Below, piece by piece: positions 17,144-26,355 of a DNA stretch of 64,000 bases. Where the stretch lies: NCBI RefSeq assembly GCF_036226605.1, contig NZ_CP109000.1, forward strand, positions 1,054,001 to 1,118,000. The letters are read 5' to 3'. A program made the position numbers and the translations under genes. Source of the stretch: Streptomyces sp. NBC_00704. GTDB taxonomy: Bacteria > Actinomycetota > Actinomycetes > Streptomycetales > Streptomycetaceae. Every line of letters starts with the position of its first letter. Positions within the stretch are counted from its first letter, which is position 1. A model generated the notes under the pieces. That model saw only the letters and a list, made by a program, of their open reading frames with translations, was not told the origin of the DNA and made no database searches.

Positions 17144-19485
17144 GGCGCTCCCTCCGCGACGGTGATCTCGCTCCACACCTGTTTGCCGCCGGCCACCGGC
17201 ACCGAGCCGAACGAGTCCGACATGGCGTCGACGAGCAGCAGGCCACGGCCGCCGGTCGACTCCCAGTCGACGATGACGGGCTTGGCGGGCGCGCGCGGCG
17301 AGGAGTCGCTCACGCAGACGCGGACCCGGTCGCCGCGCAGGACCAGGTCGAGCCGGACCGGTCCCTGGGTGTGCACCAGGGCGTTGGTGACGAGTTCGGA
17401 GACGACGAGCAGCACGGCGTCGGCCGCCTCCCGGACCTTCCAGCGGCGCAGGGTGCGCGCGGTGAAGCGGCGGGCGTGCATGACCGCGTCGGGCAGCCGC
17501 CACACCATCCATCCGGCCCGGATGGGGCGGGTCTTCATGCCGTCGTAGCGCAGGAGCAGCAGCGCCACGTCGTCCTCGCGGCGGCCGACGTCGCCGAGCA
17601 GTTCGTCGGCCATGGCGCCCGGGTCCGCGGGATCGGCGGCGGCGAGTGCGGCGCGGGTGCGGCGCATGCCCTCGTCCAGGGGCAGGTCGGCGGCCTCGAC
17701 CAGACCGTCGGTGACCAGGGCGAGGACGGCGCCGGGGGCCAGTTCGACGGCGGTCATGGGAAAGTCCGCCTCGGCGAGGATGCCCAGCGGCGGCCCGCCG
17801 GCCACCTCGATCTCCTCGGTGACGCCGTCGGGGCCGCGGACCAGGGGGGCGAGGTGACCGGCCCGCACGAAGAGGGTGTTGCCCTCCTCCATGTCGAGTT
17901 CGGCGTAGCAGCAGGTGGCGAAGAGGTCGGTCTCCATGGCGACGAGGAGCCGGTTGGCGTGTGAGACGACCACGTCGGGCGGGTGGCCCTCCATGGCGTA
18001 GGCCCGGACCGCGGTGCGCATCTGGCCCATGATCGTCGCGGCGCCGGCGCTGTGCCCCTGGACGTCGCCGATGACCAGGGCCACCCGGTCCTCGGAGAGG
18101 GCGATGACGTCGTACCAGTCGCCGCCCACCTGGAGGCCGCGCTTGGCGGGCAGATAGCGGGCGACGGCGGTGCCGCCGGGCAGTTCGGGCAGCCGCCGGG
18201 GCAGCAGACTGCGCTGGAGCATCGTGGCGAGTTCCTGCTCGGCGTCGTGGGCGTGGGCCCGCTTGAGGGCCTGGCCGACGAGGGCCGCGGTGGCGGTGAG
18301 CAGGGAGCGTTCCTCGGGGACGAACTCGTGGGGGCGCTCCCAGCCGACCAGGCACACGCCGGCGACCTGGCCCTTGGCGGGCAGCGGCAGGACGGCCAGT
18401 CCGCCGTCGCCGACGCCGGCCAGTCCGGGTTCGAAGCCGGTGCCGGCGGGCCACAGGTCCATCCGGCCGTCGCGCAGGGCGGCCTGGAGGGTGGGCAGGG
18501 CGCGCAGCGGCGCGTCGGGCCACTCGGTGCGCCACTCGCTGCGCCACACCTCGGGCCAGGCGCTGGGCTGGGGCGGGTCGAGGACGGTGACCAGGAGCCG
18601 GTCGTCCTGGATGGCGGCGAGGGCCACCCGGTCGGCGCCCAGCGGCTCGCGCAGGGCGGAGACCACGACGCGGCCGACGTCGCGGACGGTGGCGGCGTCG
18701 TCGAGGGCGGCGGTCAGCCACTGGATGCGGGCGACGTCGTCGGTGCCGCGGCGCAGGACCGGGGTGGCCGTCACCACGCCCAGCACCTCTCCGGGCGCGT
18801 CGGGGGCGCCTCCCGCCACGCGGCAGCTCAGGCTCAGCCAGCGCATCTCGCCGGTGGGGCCGCGGACCCGGAACTCCAGGTCCCGTCGGACGGTGGCCTG
18901 GGCGGACGGCTCCAGGACGGACATCAGGGCGTGCATGTCCTCGGGCAGGGCGTGGGCGAGGAGGGTGTCGACCTTGCCGTCGAAGTCGTCGGGGGTGATG
19001 CCGACCAGGTCCAGGAGCGTCTCGTCGGCCTCGATCAGGCCGGTGTCCGGGAACAGGACGAACGAGCCGACGCGCAGGCTGCGCAGGGCGGGTACGAGCA
19101 GCGGCACCGGCGCGGGCGCGTCGGCGACCGGTCGCAGGAGGACGGCGAGCGCGTCGGCGTAGCGTTCGAGGAACCGGCGCTGCTCGAGGTCGAAGCCGTC
19201 CGCCGCGCCCTGCACGACGAGGCAGCCCAACCGCCGGCCGTCCGCGTCGAGGGGCAGCACGCCGAGCGGGGGCCGGGCGGTGAGCCACAGGGCCCGGTCG
19301 GTCCGGTAGGCGCGTGCGGCGGGCGAGTCGCCCGACAGTTCCAGCCGGTCCGGCGGCCGGACGCCGACGGGAGCGCCTCCGGAGGCGTCCATCAGCCGGA
19401 GTTCCCCCTCGCCGGCGGCGGGCGCGTAGACCGCGGTCTGTGCCGCTCCGGCGAAGGCCAGGGCCCGGTCGAGGCATCTGCGCAC
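17140..19485 (-). CDS. GAF-PAS-GAF-PP2C-HATPase signalling phosphatase
   Basis: 781 residues, cytosolic. An N-terminal GAF-like domain (about 1-125), PAS (about 145-260) and GAF (about 275-425) precede PP2C/SpoIIE (about 430-640; GGDWYDV, GDVQGHS, VTDGLVE, EDDVALLLL) and a C-terminal HATPase_c (about 655-775; VSELVTNALVHT, GGRGLLLVDA). It therefore carries both phosphatase and anti-sigma kinase-like halves. GTG 19485 is chosen because GGGAGG lies 4 nt upstream; an ATG at 19563 lacks a site. It shares a 121-bp divergent promoter with the binding-protein/permease operon and a 4-bp overlap with its own binding-protein gene, suggesting sugar-responsive signalling. Confidence 0.85.
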   Translation of the reverse strand: MRRCLDRALAFAGAAQTAVYAPAAGEGELRLMDASGGAPVGVRPPDRLELSGDSPAARAYRTDRALWLTARPPLGVLPLDADGRRLGCLVVQGAADGFDLEQRRFLERYADALAVLLRPVADAPAPVPLLVPALRSLRVGSFVLFPDTGLIEADETLLDLVGITPDDFDGKVDTLLAHALPEDMHALMSVLEPSAQATVRRDLEFRVRGPTGEMRWLSLSCRVAGGAPDAPGEVLGVVTATPVLRRGTDDVARIQWLTAALDDAATVRDVGRVVVSALREPLGADRVALAAIQDDRLLVTVLDPPQPSAWPEVWRSEWRTEWPDAPLRALPTLQAALRDGRMDLWPAGTGFEPGLAGVGDGGLAVLPLPAKGQVAGVCLVGWERPHEFVPEERSLLTATAALVGQALKRAHAHDAEQELATMLQRSLLPRRLPELPGGTAVARYLPAKRGLQVGGDWYDVIALSEDRVALVIGDVQGHSAGAATIMGQMRTAVRAYAMEGHPPDVVVSHANRLLVAMETDLFATCCYAELDMEEGNTLFVRAGHLAPLVRGPDGVTEEIEVAGGPPLGILAEADFPMTAVELAPGAVLALVTDGLVEAADLPLDEGMRRTRAALAAADPADPGAMADELLGDVGRREDDVALLLLRYDGMKTRPIRAGWMVWRLPDAVMHARRFTARTLRRWKVREAADAVLLVVSELVTNALVHTQGPVRLDLVLRGDRVRVCVSDSSPRAPAKPVIVDWESTGGRGLLLVDAMSDSFGSVPVAGGKQVWSEITVAEGAP

Positions 19486-19606
19486 CGTACCTCCCGTCCT
19501 GCCGCAGGTGCCGACAGGTTGAGATCGGGGCACCCACCCACCAGAATCGCATACAAGGATCAACCGAACATATCCACCTTATTGTCGTCTACGGCGGGTA
19601 TCGCAT

Positions 19607-20695
19607 ATGAAGGCCTGCATTCGGGACACCGCAGCCGCCGTGACGGCCGTCTCCACCGCGTTCGTGCTGGCGGCGTGCGGGGCGGACGCGGACGGCGGTC
19701 CCGCCGGTCGGGGCGGACCGCGCATCGGTCTGCTGCTGCCGGACTCGACGACGGCACGCTGGGAGACGCAGGACCGGCCCCTGCTGGAGAAGCGGATCCG
19801 GGAGCTGTGCGCGACCTGCACGGTCGAGCACGCCAACGCCAAGGGCGATGTGGCCCTACAGCAGGAGCAGATGGACGCGATGATCACCAGGGGCGTGGAC
19901 GCCGTCGTCCTCGTCCCCGTGGACGCCCGCGCGCTCGCCCCCGCGGTCTCGCAGGCCCACGCCGCCGGCGTCCCGGTCATCGCCTACGACCGGCTCGCCG
20001 AGGGCCCGATCTCCGGTTACGTCTCCTTCGACGGCGTGGAGGTGGGCAGGCTCCAGGGCCGCGCGCTGCTGAAGGCGATGGGCGACAAGGTGCCCGGCGC
20101 CCGGATCGTGATGATGAACGGCGATCCCGGCGATCCCAACGCGCGGGCGTTCCGGCGCGGCGCGCTGTCCGTGCTCGACGGGAAGGTGAAGATCGGCAAG
20201 GCCTACGACACCCCGCAGTGGCGGCCGGAGACCGCCAACATGAACATGTCCGGGGCGCTCGCGGCCCTGGGCGACGACGCCGTGGACGGGGTCTACGCCG
20301 CCAACGACGGACTGGCCGGCGGGAGCATCTCCGCCCTCAAGGCGAACAAGGTCCGCCCACTGCCGCCGGTCACCGGGCAGGACGCCGAACTGTCGGCGCT
20401 GCGGCGGATCGTCGGCGGCGAGCAGTACATGACCGTGTTCAAGCCGTTCGGTCCGGAGGCCGCCGCGGGCGGCGCCATGGCCGTGGCGGCGGCGCGCGGT
20501 CAGAGCCTCGGGCCCGTGGCCACCGGCGAGGTGCCGACGCGCGACGGACAGGCCGTCGCCTCGGTGCTGCTCACCCCGGTGTCCGTGACGGCCGACAACA
20601 TCGGGGACACCGTCGTCAAGGACGGCCTGCACACGGTCGGGCAGATCTGCGTCCCACGGCTGCGCGCCGCCTGCGCCCGGGCCGGACTGACCTGA
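19607..20695 (+). CDS. Sugar-binding lipoprotein of a CUT2-type ABC transporter
   Basis: 362 residues. The lipobox is LAAC (C about 25). The mature part is a type-1 periplasmic sugar-binding fold: IGLLLPDSTTARW, VEHANAKGDVALQQEQMDAM, VIAYDRLAEGPISGYVSFD, VMMNGDPGDPNARAF, GVYAANDGLAGG, PPVTGQDAEL. It resembles xylose-binding proteins; the substrate is not certain. It is paralogous to the protein at 16058-17143. The ATG at 19607 has only a weak GGCGGGT upstream. It is first in an operon with a degenerate ATPase and a permease, divergent from the PP2C/HATPase gene. Confidence 0.85.
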   Translation: MKACIRDTAAAVTAVSTAFVLAACGADADGGPAGRGGPRIGLLLPDSTTARWETQDRPLLEKRIRELCATCTVEHANAKGDVALQQEQMDAMITRGVDAVVLVPVDARALAPAVSQAHAAGVPVIAYDRLAEGPISGYVSFDGVEVGRLQGRALLKAMGDKVPGARIVMMNGDPGDPNARAFRRGALSVLDGKVKIGKAYDTPQWRPETANMNMSGALAALGDDAVDGVYAANDGLAGGSISALKANKVRPLPPVTGQDAELSALRRIVGGEQYMTVFKPFGPEAAAGGAMAVAAARGQSLGPVATGEVPTRDGQAVASVLLTPVSVTADNIGDTVVKDGLHTVGQICVPRLRAACARAGLT

Positions 20696-20719
20696 CCCGC
20701 GACCGAGGAGGTGGTTCCC

Positions 20720-21364
20720 GTGCCGGATCCCCCCTTGCCGGCCGTCTCCGGGGTCGCTCCGGCGGAGAAGGGCGTCATCGGCCGGCGGGGGCGGCCGGTC
20801 CGCGTCCGGCGTCCGCACGACGCCCGGGACCCGGGCCTCGCCGCCGTCCACCGGGACCTCGCCCCGTGCGGGAGCCTCGACATCCCCGGGAATCCCTTCC
20901 TGGGCCGCGAGGTGCGCCGGTCCGGGTTCCTGGACGAAGTGCAGAGGGAGCGCCGCACCGGGCAGCCGCCGGAACGGCCGGCCGGAGGACTGCCCGGCCT
21001 GAGCGGCCCGGTCGGGTCGCTCTCCGGCGGCCGGCGGCGGACGGTCGCCACCGCCCGCTCACTCCCGGGCGACCCGCGGGTGCTCCTCCTGGACCAACCC
21101 ACGGCCGCGCTGCGCTCCGAGGAGACCACCGAGGTCCTCGACCTGGTAGACCGGTCGCGGGACCGCGGTCCCGGCGTCCCGCTCGCCAGCCACGACCCTG
21201 GCGAGGTGAAGGCACTCGCCGACCGCGCCGCGATCCTGCGGCCGGGCCGCAGCAACGGCTCCCCCGACGTGAACGCCGCGTCCCGGGAGCAGATCGTCTC
21301 GTCCATCACCGGCGCCGCGCAGAACGTGCCCCGCCGGCCGGCCGGCCGGGAGGCGGGGCAGTGA
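20720..21364 (+). pseudogene. Degenerate sugar ABC-transporter ATPase without Walker A
   Basis: An open frame of 214 codons in the position of the CUT2 ATPase. Recognisable parts are RPVRVRRPHDARDPGLAAVHRDLAP, VGSLSGGRRRTVATARSL (ABC signature), VLLLDQPTAAL (Walker B, with the catalytic Glu as Gln) and ASHDPGEV (H-loop). The first ~60 residues of a normal ATPase, including the GxxGxGKST P-loop, are absent: AVSGV runs directly into the post-Walker-A segment. The region between FLGRE and LSGG is also eroded and proline-rich. The frame and the GTGA overlap with the permease are intact and GAGGAGG precedes GTG 20720. It is either a decaying gene or a non-hydrolytic subunit. Confidence 0.75.
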
Positions 21365-22569
21365 AGAGCATGCGGGGCGTCTCCCGTGGCGCGCGGAGCG
21401 CGGCCGAGGCCGTCCGGCGCAGGCTGCGCGCCGGTGAACTGGGGTCGCTCCCCGTCGTCCTCGTCCTGGCCGTCGTCTGGATCACCTTCCAGTGCCTCAA
21501 CCAGAACTTCCTCTCGCCGCGCAACCTGTCCAATCTCAGCGTGGACATCGTGGGGACGGGACTGATCGCGGTCGGCATCGTCTTCGTGCTGCTGCTCGGG
21601 CAGCTCGACCTGTCCGTCGGGTCGATCAGCGGACTGGCGGCGGCGGTCTTCGCCGTGCTGAACGTGAACAACGGGGTGCCGGAGTGGCTCGCGCTGATCG
21701 TCGCGGTGCTCGTGGGCACCGTGGCGGGCACGGTGCAGGGCTACTCCATCGCCAGAACGCGGGTGCCGGCGTTCGTGGTCACGCTCGCCGGGCTGCTCAC
21801 CTGGAACGGTCTGATGCTGGCCGTGCTCGGGGACAGCGGCACCGTCAACCTCGACGAGAACGGGCTGGTCGCCCGGCTGACCAGCTACTACTTCGCCGAC
21901 GACGCGGTGGCCTACGGTCTGGCGGCGGTGGCCGCGGCGGCGGTCTTCCTCGTGTCCGACCGGGCCCGGCGCCGCCGCCGGGCCGTCGGCATGCCGCACC
22001 GCTCGCTGCGCGCCGTCCTGGTGCGCACCGGGGGGACCGCCGTGCTGGCGTTCTCCGTCGCCTACGCGCTCAACCGGTTCCAGGGGCTGCCGCTGGCGTT
22101 GCTGGTCTTCCTGGTGCTGGTCGCGGTCCTCGACCTCGTGCTGCGCCGTACGCACCACGGGCGGCAGGTGTACGCGCTCGGCGGCAGCATCGAGGCGTCC
22201 CGGCGGGCGAGCATCGACGTGACGCGGGTGCAGACGGCGGTCCTCGCGACGTCGGGGACCATGGCCGCGATCGGGGGCCTGTTCCTGGCCTCGCGGATCA
22301 CCTCGGTCAGTCAGACGTCGGGGTCGGGCGTGCTGCTGGTCAACGCCATCGCGGCGGCCGTCATCGGCGGCACCAGTCTGTTCGGCGGGCGCGGCACCAC
22401 GTGGTCGGCGGTGCTCGGCATGCTGGTCATCCAGTCGATCGCCTCGGGCATGGCGATCACGGACACTCCCCCGGCCGTCCAGTTCGTGATCACGGGCGGG
22501 GTGCTGTTCGCCGCCGTGGTCGTCGACTCGCTGTCACGGCGCTCCCACGAGGCGCACGGCCGGGCCTGA
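21361..22569 (+). CDS. Sugar ABC-transporter permease (XylH-like, CUT2)
   Basis: 402 residues with about ten membrane segments, starting LPVVLVLAVVWITFQCLN. The family motifs NLSVDIVGTGLIAVGIVFVLLLGQLDLSVGS, VTLAGLLTWNG, YALGGSIEASRRASIDV and GGTSLFGGRGT are characteristic of ribose/xylose permeases. The GTG at 21361 overlaps the TGA of the degenerate ATPase frame as GTGA, so translation is coupled to it. Residues look undamaged, in contrast to the ATPase, so selection on the permease may persist or the ATPase loss may be recent. An ATPase from elsewhere would be needed for transport. Confidence 0.9.
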   Translation: MKSMRGVSRGARSAAEAVRRRLRAGELGSLPVVLVLAVVWITFQCLNQNFLSPRNLSNLSVDIVGTGLIAVGIVFVLLLGQLDLSVGSISGLAAAVFAVLNVNNGVPEWLALIVAVLVGTVAGTVQGYSIARTRVPAFVVTLAGLLTWNGLMLAVLGDSGTVNLDENGLVARLTSYYFADDAVAYGLAAVAAAAVFLVSDRARRRRRAVGMPHRSLRAVLVRTGGTAVLAFSVAYALNRFQGLPLALLVFLVLVAVLDLVLRRTHHGRQVYALGGSIEASRRASIDVTRVQTAVLATSGTMAAIGGLFLASRITSVSQTSGSGVLLVNAIAAAVIGGTSLFGGRGTTWSAVLGMLVIQSIASGMAITDTPPAVQFVITGGVLFAAVVVDSLSRRSHEAHGRA

Positions 22570-22637
22570 CGGGCGCACGGCCGGCCAGGAGGGCACGGAG
22601 CCCGGCCCAGGGGGCGCGCGGCAGCCCGCCGACGAGG

Positions 22638-22673
22638 ACTCGACTTTGCGCGGACACTCGACTTTGTGCGGAC
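22638..22673. repeat. Two tandem copies of an 18-bp element
   Basis: ACTCGACTTTGCGCGGAC at 22638-22655 is followed directly by the same 18 bp with one change at 22656-22673. The pair lies about 165 bp upstream of the sensor gene at 22839 and after the permease stop. Head-to-tail copies of this length suggest a binding site for a regulator. Confidence 0.7.
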
Positions 22674-22838
22674 ATGAGTATCTCCGTTCGGCTGTGCGGT
22701 GCCTCCGCGCGGTCTACGGTGGTGCCGTTCCGATTTTGGTGAAACTTGCACCACTTTTTGAACGCAGCGCCGCCGTCTCCCCGTAGTGAGGGAAGAACGG
22801 CGCGTCACGTGCGCCGCGTTCCAGGCGATAGGACGACC

Positions 22839-25097
22839 GTGCCGAACAACTCACCCGCGGCGGAGGGACGAAGAAGGTCCCTCACCAGCAACTGGCCCGT
22901 GGGCCGACGACTGCGTGCCGTCCTGCTCATCCCGGTGCTCGTCGCCCTCGTGCTCGGGGGCGTGCGGGTGAAACGCTCGGTGGACACCTGGCAGGACGCC
23001 GACGACGCGGTCCGGGTGGCCGAACTCGTCCAGGCGGCGAACAAGTACGCCAGCGACGCGATCAACGAACGCGACGTCTCGGTCATCCCGCTGCTGACCG
23101 AGAAGAAGGCCACGGACGCGGTCGTGCGGGCCCGTGCCACGACCGACGCGGACGCCGCGGCCTTCGACCGCGCGGCCGCCCGGATCCCCGGGACCGGCGG
23201 TCTGACGCGGCGCGTGCAACTGGTCCGCGAGGGCGAGAAGCAGCTCGCCGCCGTGCGGGCCAACGCGTTCACCTCGCGGATGTCCGGCGTGCGGACGGAG
23301 GAGAGCTACCACACCGTCCAGCACCCCCTGATGGAACTGTCGAACGAGCTCGGCTTCGGCAGCGACAACCGGACGAGCTTCGGCCGCACGCTCTACGCCG
23401 TGTCCCTGACGCAGGCGACCGAGTCCCTGATCCGCTCCATCGGCACCCACCTGCTGGTCGAGGACCGCGCCGCCCTGGCACCGGGAGAGCTGAAGGCCCA
23501 GCTCGCCTCGTTCCGCTCCTACGCCTACCTCGAACAGGTCGGCCTCCAGGAGTACGCCGGCGCCGGAACCGCCGAGGACACGGCGAGGCTGCGACAGGCG
23601 CTGGCCGCCGCCGAGGCGCGCGGCAGACAGCAGAGCTCCGAGGCCGCCGCGCAGGCGTCGGCGGCGGGACGCCCCTACGTGAGCCCGCCCCCCATGGCCG
23701 AGATGATCACCGCGATCGCCGCCGGGACGCCGGCCGGCGAACTCGCCGCGAAGGGCATCACCCCCGAGTCGTTCTTCGCCGCGTCCACCCTGGGCTTCGA
23801 CGCCTACCGCAGCGTCCAGGTGAACCTCACCGACGCCGCGCTGGCGAGCGCCCAGGACATCGCCGACGACGCACGGCGCGACGCGATCACCAACACCGCG
23901 CTCGTGCTCGCCTCGGTGCTGGCCGCCTTCCTGCTCGCCTCCTGGGTGGCGCGCACGATGAGCACCGGCATGCGCCGCCTGAGCGCCTCCGCCATCGAGA
24001 TCGCCGGAAAGCGCCTGCCGAGCCTCATCGAGCAGATGTCGCAGCCCGACGCGGGCCGGGCCGACATCCGGGTGACGCCGATCCCGATCGACACCACCGA
24101 CGAGATCGGCGAGGTGGCCCGGGCCTTCGACCACGTCCACCGCGAGGCCGTCCGGCTGGCCGCCGAGCAGGCCCGGCTGCGCGGCAACATCAACGCGATC
24201 TTCACCAACCTCTCGCGCCGCAGCCAGTCCCTGATCGAACGCCAACTCACCCTGATCACCAGCCTGGAGGACAACGAGACCGACCCGGACCAGCTGGAGA
24301 ACCTCTTCCGGCTGGACCATCTGGCGACCCGCGTGCGCCGCAACGGCGAGAACCTCCTCGTGCTCGGCGGGGAGAAGCCCGCGCAGGCGTGGGACCGGCC
24401 GCTGCCGCTGGTCGACGTGATCCGCGCGGCCTCCTCGGAGGTGGAGCAGTACGAGCGCATCCATTTCTCCGGCCTGCCCGAGGTGCACATCGAGGGCCGC
24501 GCCGTGACCGACCTCGTGCACCTGCTGGCGGAACTGCTGGAGAACGCCACCGTGTTCTCGTCGCCCCGCTCGCAGGTGCGGGTGACCGCGGCCCGGCTGC
24601 CCGACGGCCGGATCATGGTCGAGATCCACGACGAGGGCATCGGCCTGGCGGCGGAGGACTTCGCGACGATCAACCACAAGCTGGCCCATCCGCCGACCGT
24701 CGACGTCGACATCGCCCAGCACATGGGCCTGTTCGTGGTCGGCAGACTGGCCGAACACCACGGCATCCGCGTGCAGTTGCGGCCGTCCGGCGAACGGTCG
24801 GGCACGACGTCCCTCGTCATGCTGCCCGACACCCTCGCCCACCGCCCCGCCGACGCCCCGTCCGACTCCGACACGCTGACACTGGCCATGGTCAGGAACG
24901 TCCCGGAGTCCCGCCACTCCGACGCGATGTCCGCCCTGGGCGGCGGCTCCGGGTCCGACGACGCGTTCAGCGACTACGAGGCCTGGCAGGACGAACCGGC
25001 CGGGACACGGCCCGCCGAGGAGCCGCCGCCCAGGGCGGCCCGCCCCCGGCCCCTCCCCCGCCGGGCGCCCGGCGGCCGGGGCCACCGCTCCCCCTGA
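22839..25097 (+). CDS. NIT-domain sensor histidine kinase-like protein (conservon type)
   Basis: 752 residues. One membrane segment is at about 27-44. A nitrate/nitrite-sensing-like (NIT) extracytoplasmic domain follows to about 340, then a second membrane segment (ALVLASVLAAFLLASWV) and HAMP. A dimerisation-like region (RRSQSLIERQLTLITSLE, LDHLATRVRR) and HATPase_c (LLAELLENATVFSS, DEGIGL, GLFVVGRLAEHHG) come next, with a disordered Pro/Arg tail. This is the architecture of the first protein of Streptomyces conservons. The usual roadblock, DUF742 and GTPase genes are not next to it; a beta-helix gene and terminator follow. The GTG at 22839 has AGGA at 6 nt. Confidence 0.85.
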   Translation: MPNNSPAAEGRRRSLTSNWPVGRRLRAVLLIPVLVALVLGGVRVKRSVDTWQDADDAVRVAELVQAANKYASDAINERDVSVIPLLTEKKATDAVVRARATTDADAAAFDRAAARIPGTGGLTRRVQLVREGEKQLAAVRANAFTSRMSGVRTEESYHTVQHPLMELSNELGFGSDNRTSFGRTLYAVSLTQATESLIRSIGTHLLVEDRAALAPGELKAQLASFRSYAYLEQVGLQEYAGAGTAEDTARLRQALAAAEARGRQQSSEAAAQASAAGRPYVSPPPMAEMITAIAAGTPAGELAAKGITPESFFAASTLGFDAYRSVQVNLTDAALASAQDIADDARRDAITNTALVLASVLAAFLLASWVARTMSTGMRRLSASAIEIAGKRLPSLIEQMSQPDAGRADIRVTPIPIDTTDEIGEVARAFDHVHREAVRLAAEQARLRGNINAIFTNLSRRSQSLIERQLTLITSLEDNETDPDQLENLFRLDHLATRVRRNGENLLVLGGEKPAQAWDRPLPLVDVIRAASSEVEQYERIHFSGLPEVHIEGRAVTDLVHLLAELLENATVFSSPRSQVRVTAARLPDGRIMVEIHDEGIGLAAEDFATINHKLAHPPTVDVDIAQHMGLFVVGRLAEHHGIRVQLRPSGERSGTTSLVMLPDTLAHRPADAPSDSDTLTLAMVRNVPESRHSDAMSALGGGSGSDDAFSDYEAWQDEPAGTRPAEEPPPRAARPRPLPRRAPGGRGHRSP

Positions 25098-25134
25098 CCC
25101 CGCCGACACGGCTCCCCTTACCGCGAGGACGGCG

Positions 25135-25163
25135 CATCCGGCGGCGTGACACGCCGCCGGATG
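25135..25163 (+). terminator. Hairpin after the NIT-sensor gene
   Basis: CATCCGGCGGCGT at 25135-25147 pairs over 13 bp with 25151-25163 around a 3-nt loop, 38 bp past the sensor stop. Confidence 0.7.
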
Positions 25164-25209
25164 GCCCATCACACCCCCTGAGGGTCCTTCCGGTCATAAC
25201 GTCAGCAAT

Positions 25210-26355
25210 ATGAAGAAATGCCATATCGCATACCTGGCGTGCACGGCCGCGCTCCTCGGCACGGGCCTCGGCGCGGCCCCGCCCGCCGCCGCGCACAGGA
25301 TCCACCTGGTCAAGCCGGGGGAGTCGATCCAGAAGGCGGTGGACGCCGCCCAGCCCGGCGACACGGTGCTGCTGAGCCCCGGCGTCCACCACGAGAGCGT
25401 CACCGTCAGCACGCCCGGGCTGACCCTGCGCGGCATGGGCGGGCGCACGGTGCTCGAGCCGGCCGCCGACGCCGCGCAGACCACGGGCACGGCCAAGACC
25501 CCGAGCACGGCCAAGGCCCCAGGCACGGCCAAGACCCCCCGCACGGTCGAGCCCGCGGCCGTCGGCGCCTGCGCCGCGGGCGGCAACGGCATCTGCATCG
25601 TCGGCACCGGGGGCGACCGCGTCGAGGACGTCACCGTCGCCGCCCTGACCGTCTCCGGCTTCACCCGCAACGGCGTCTACGCCGCGGCGACCGACCACCT
25701 GACCGTGCGCAACGTGACCGCCGTGAAGAACGGGGTCTGGGGCATCGCTCAGGAGGGCTCCGTGCGGGGCGTGTTCCGGGGCAACACCGCCCGGGACAAC
25801 GGCGACGCCGGACTGTTCCTCGCCAACAGCGTCTCGCAGGAGCAGGGCGCCACCGACACGGACGGAACGGTGGTCGAGCGCAACCGGCTGGAGGGCAACC
25901 GGATCGGCGTCACCGTCCGCCGGCTGCGCAACCTGACCGTCGCGCACAACCACCTGACCGGCAACTGCGCCGCGGTCTTCGTCGTCGGCGACGAGAACAA
26001 GCCGAAGGCCGGACTCGTGACCGTGCGCGACAACCGCATCGTGCGCAACAACAAGTCGTGCCCCAAGACCGCCCGGCTGGACGCGCTTCAGGGATCCGGG
26101 ATCGTGCTGACCGGCGCCGAGGACAGCCTGATCACCCACAACGTGATCGAGGACAACGCCGGCACGTCCCCGCTCTCGGGCGGCATCGTCCTGTTCAAGA
26201 GCTTCGTGGGCACCACCAGCGACCGCAACCGCATCAGCGACAACGACCTGCGCGGCAACTCCCCCGCGGACCTGGTGAACACGGACACCGCCGGCAAGGG
26301 CAACACCTTCGAAGGCAACTCGTGCCGGGCCTCGCAGCCCGCCGGCCTGTGCTGA
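25210..26355 (+). CDS. Secreted right-handed parallel beta-helix protein
   Basis: 381 residues. The signal peptide (KKCHIAYLACTAALLGTGLGAAPPAAA) precedes a NosD/pectate-lyase-like beta-helix: GESIQKAVDAAQPGDTVLLSPG and repeated short turns such as VTVAALTVSGFTRNGVYAAATDHLTVRNVTAVKNGVWGI, NRLEGNRIGVTVRRLRNLTVAHN and ITHNVIEDNAG. An inserted low-complexity stretch near residue 95 repeats TAKTP/TAKAP. Substrate and catalysis are not evident. The ATG at 25210 has no Shine-Dalgarno sequence, and the start region is AT-rich with unusual codons, so leaderless or weak translation is possible. Confidence 0.75.
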   Translation: MKKCHIAYLACTAALLGTGLGAAPPAAAHRIHLVKPGESIQKAVDAAQPGDTVLLSPGVHHESVTVSTPGLTLRGMGGRTVLEPAADAAQTTGTAKTPSTAKAPGTAKTPRTVEPAAVGACAAGGNGICIVGTGGDRVEDVTVAALTVSGFTRNGVYAAATDHLTVRNVTAVKNGVWGIAQEGSVRGVFRGNTARDNGDAGLFLANSVSQEQGATDTDGTVVERNRLEGNRIGVTVRRLRNLTVAHNHLTGNCAAVFVVGDENKPKAGLVTVRDNRIVRNNKSCPKTARLDALQGSGIVLTGAEDSLITHNVIEDNAGTSPLSGGIVLFKSFVGTTSDRNRISDNDLRGNSPADLVNTDTAGKGNTFEGNSCRASQPAGLC

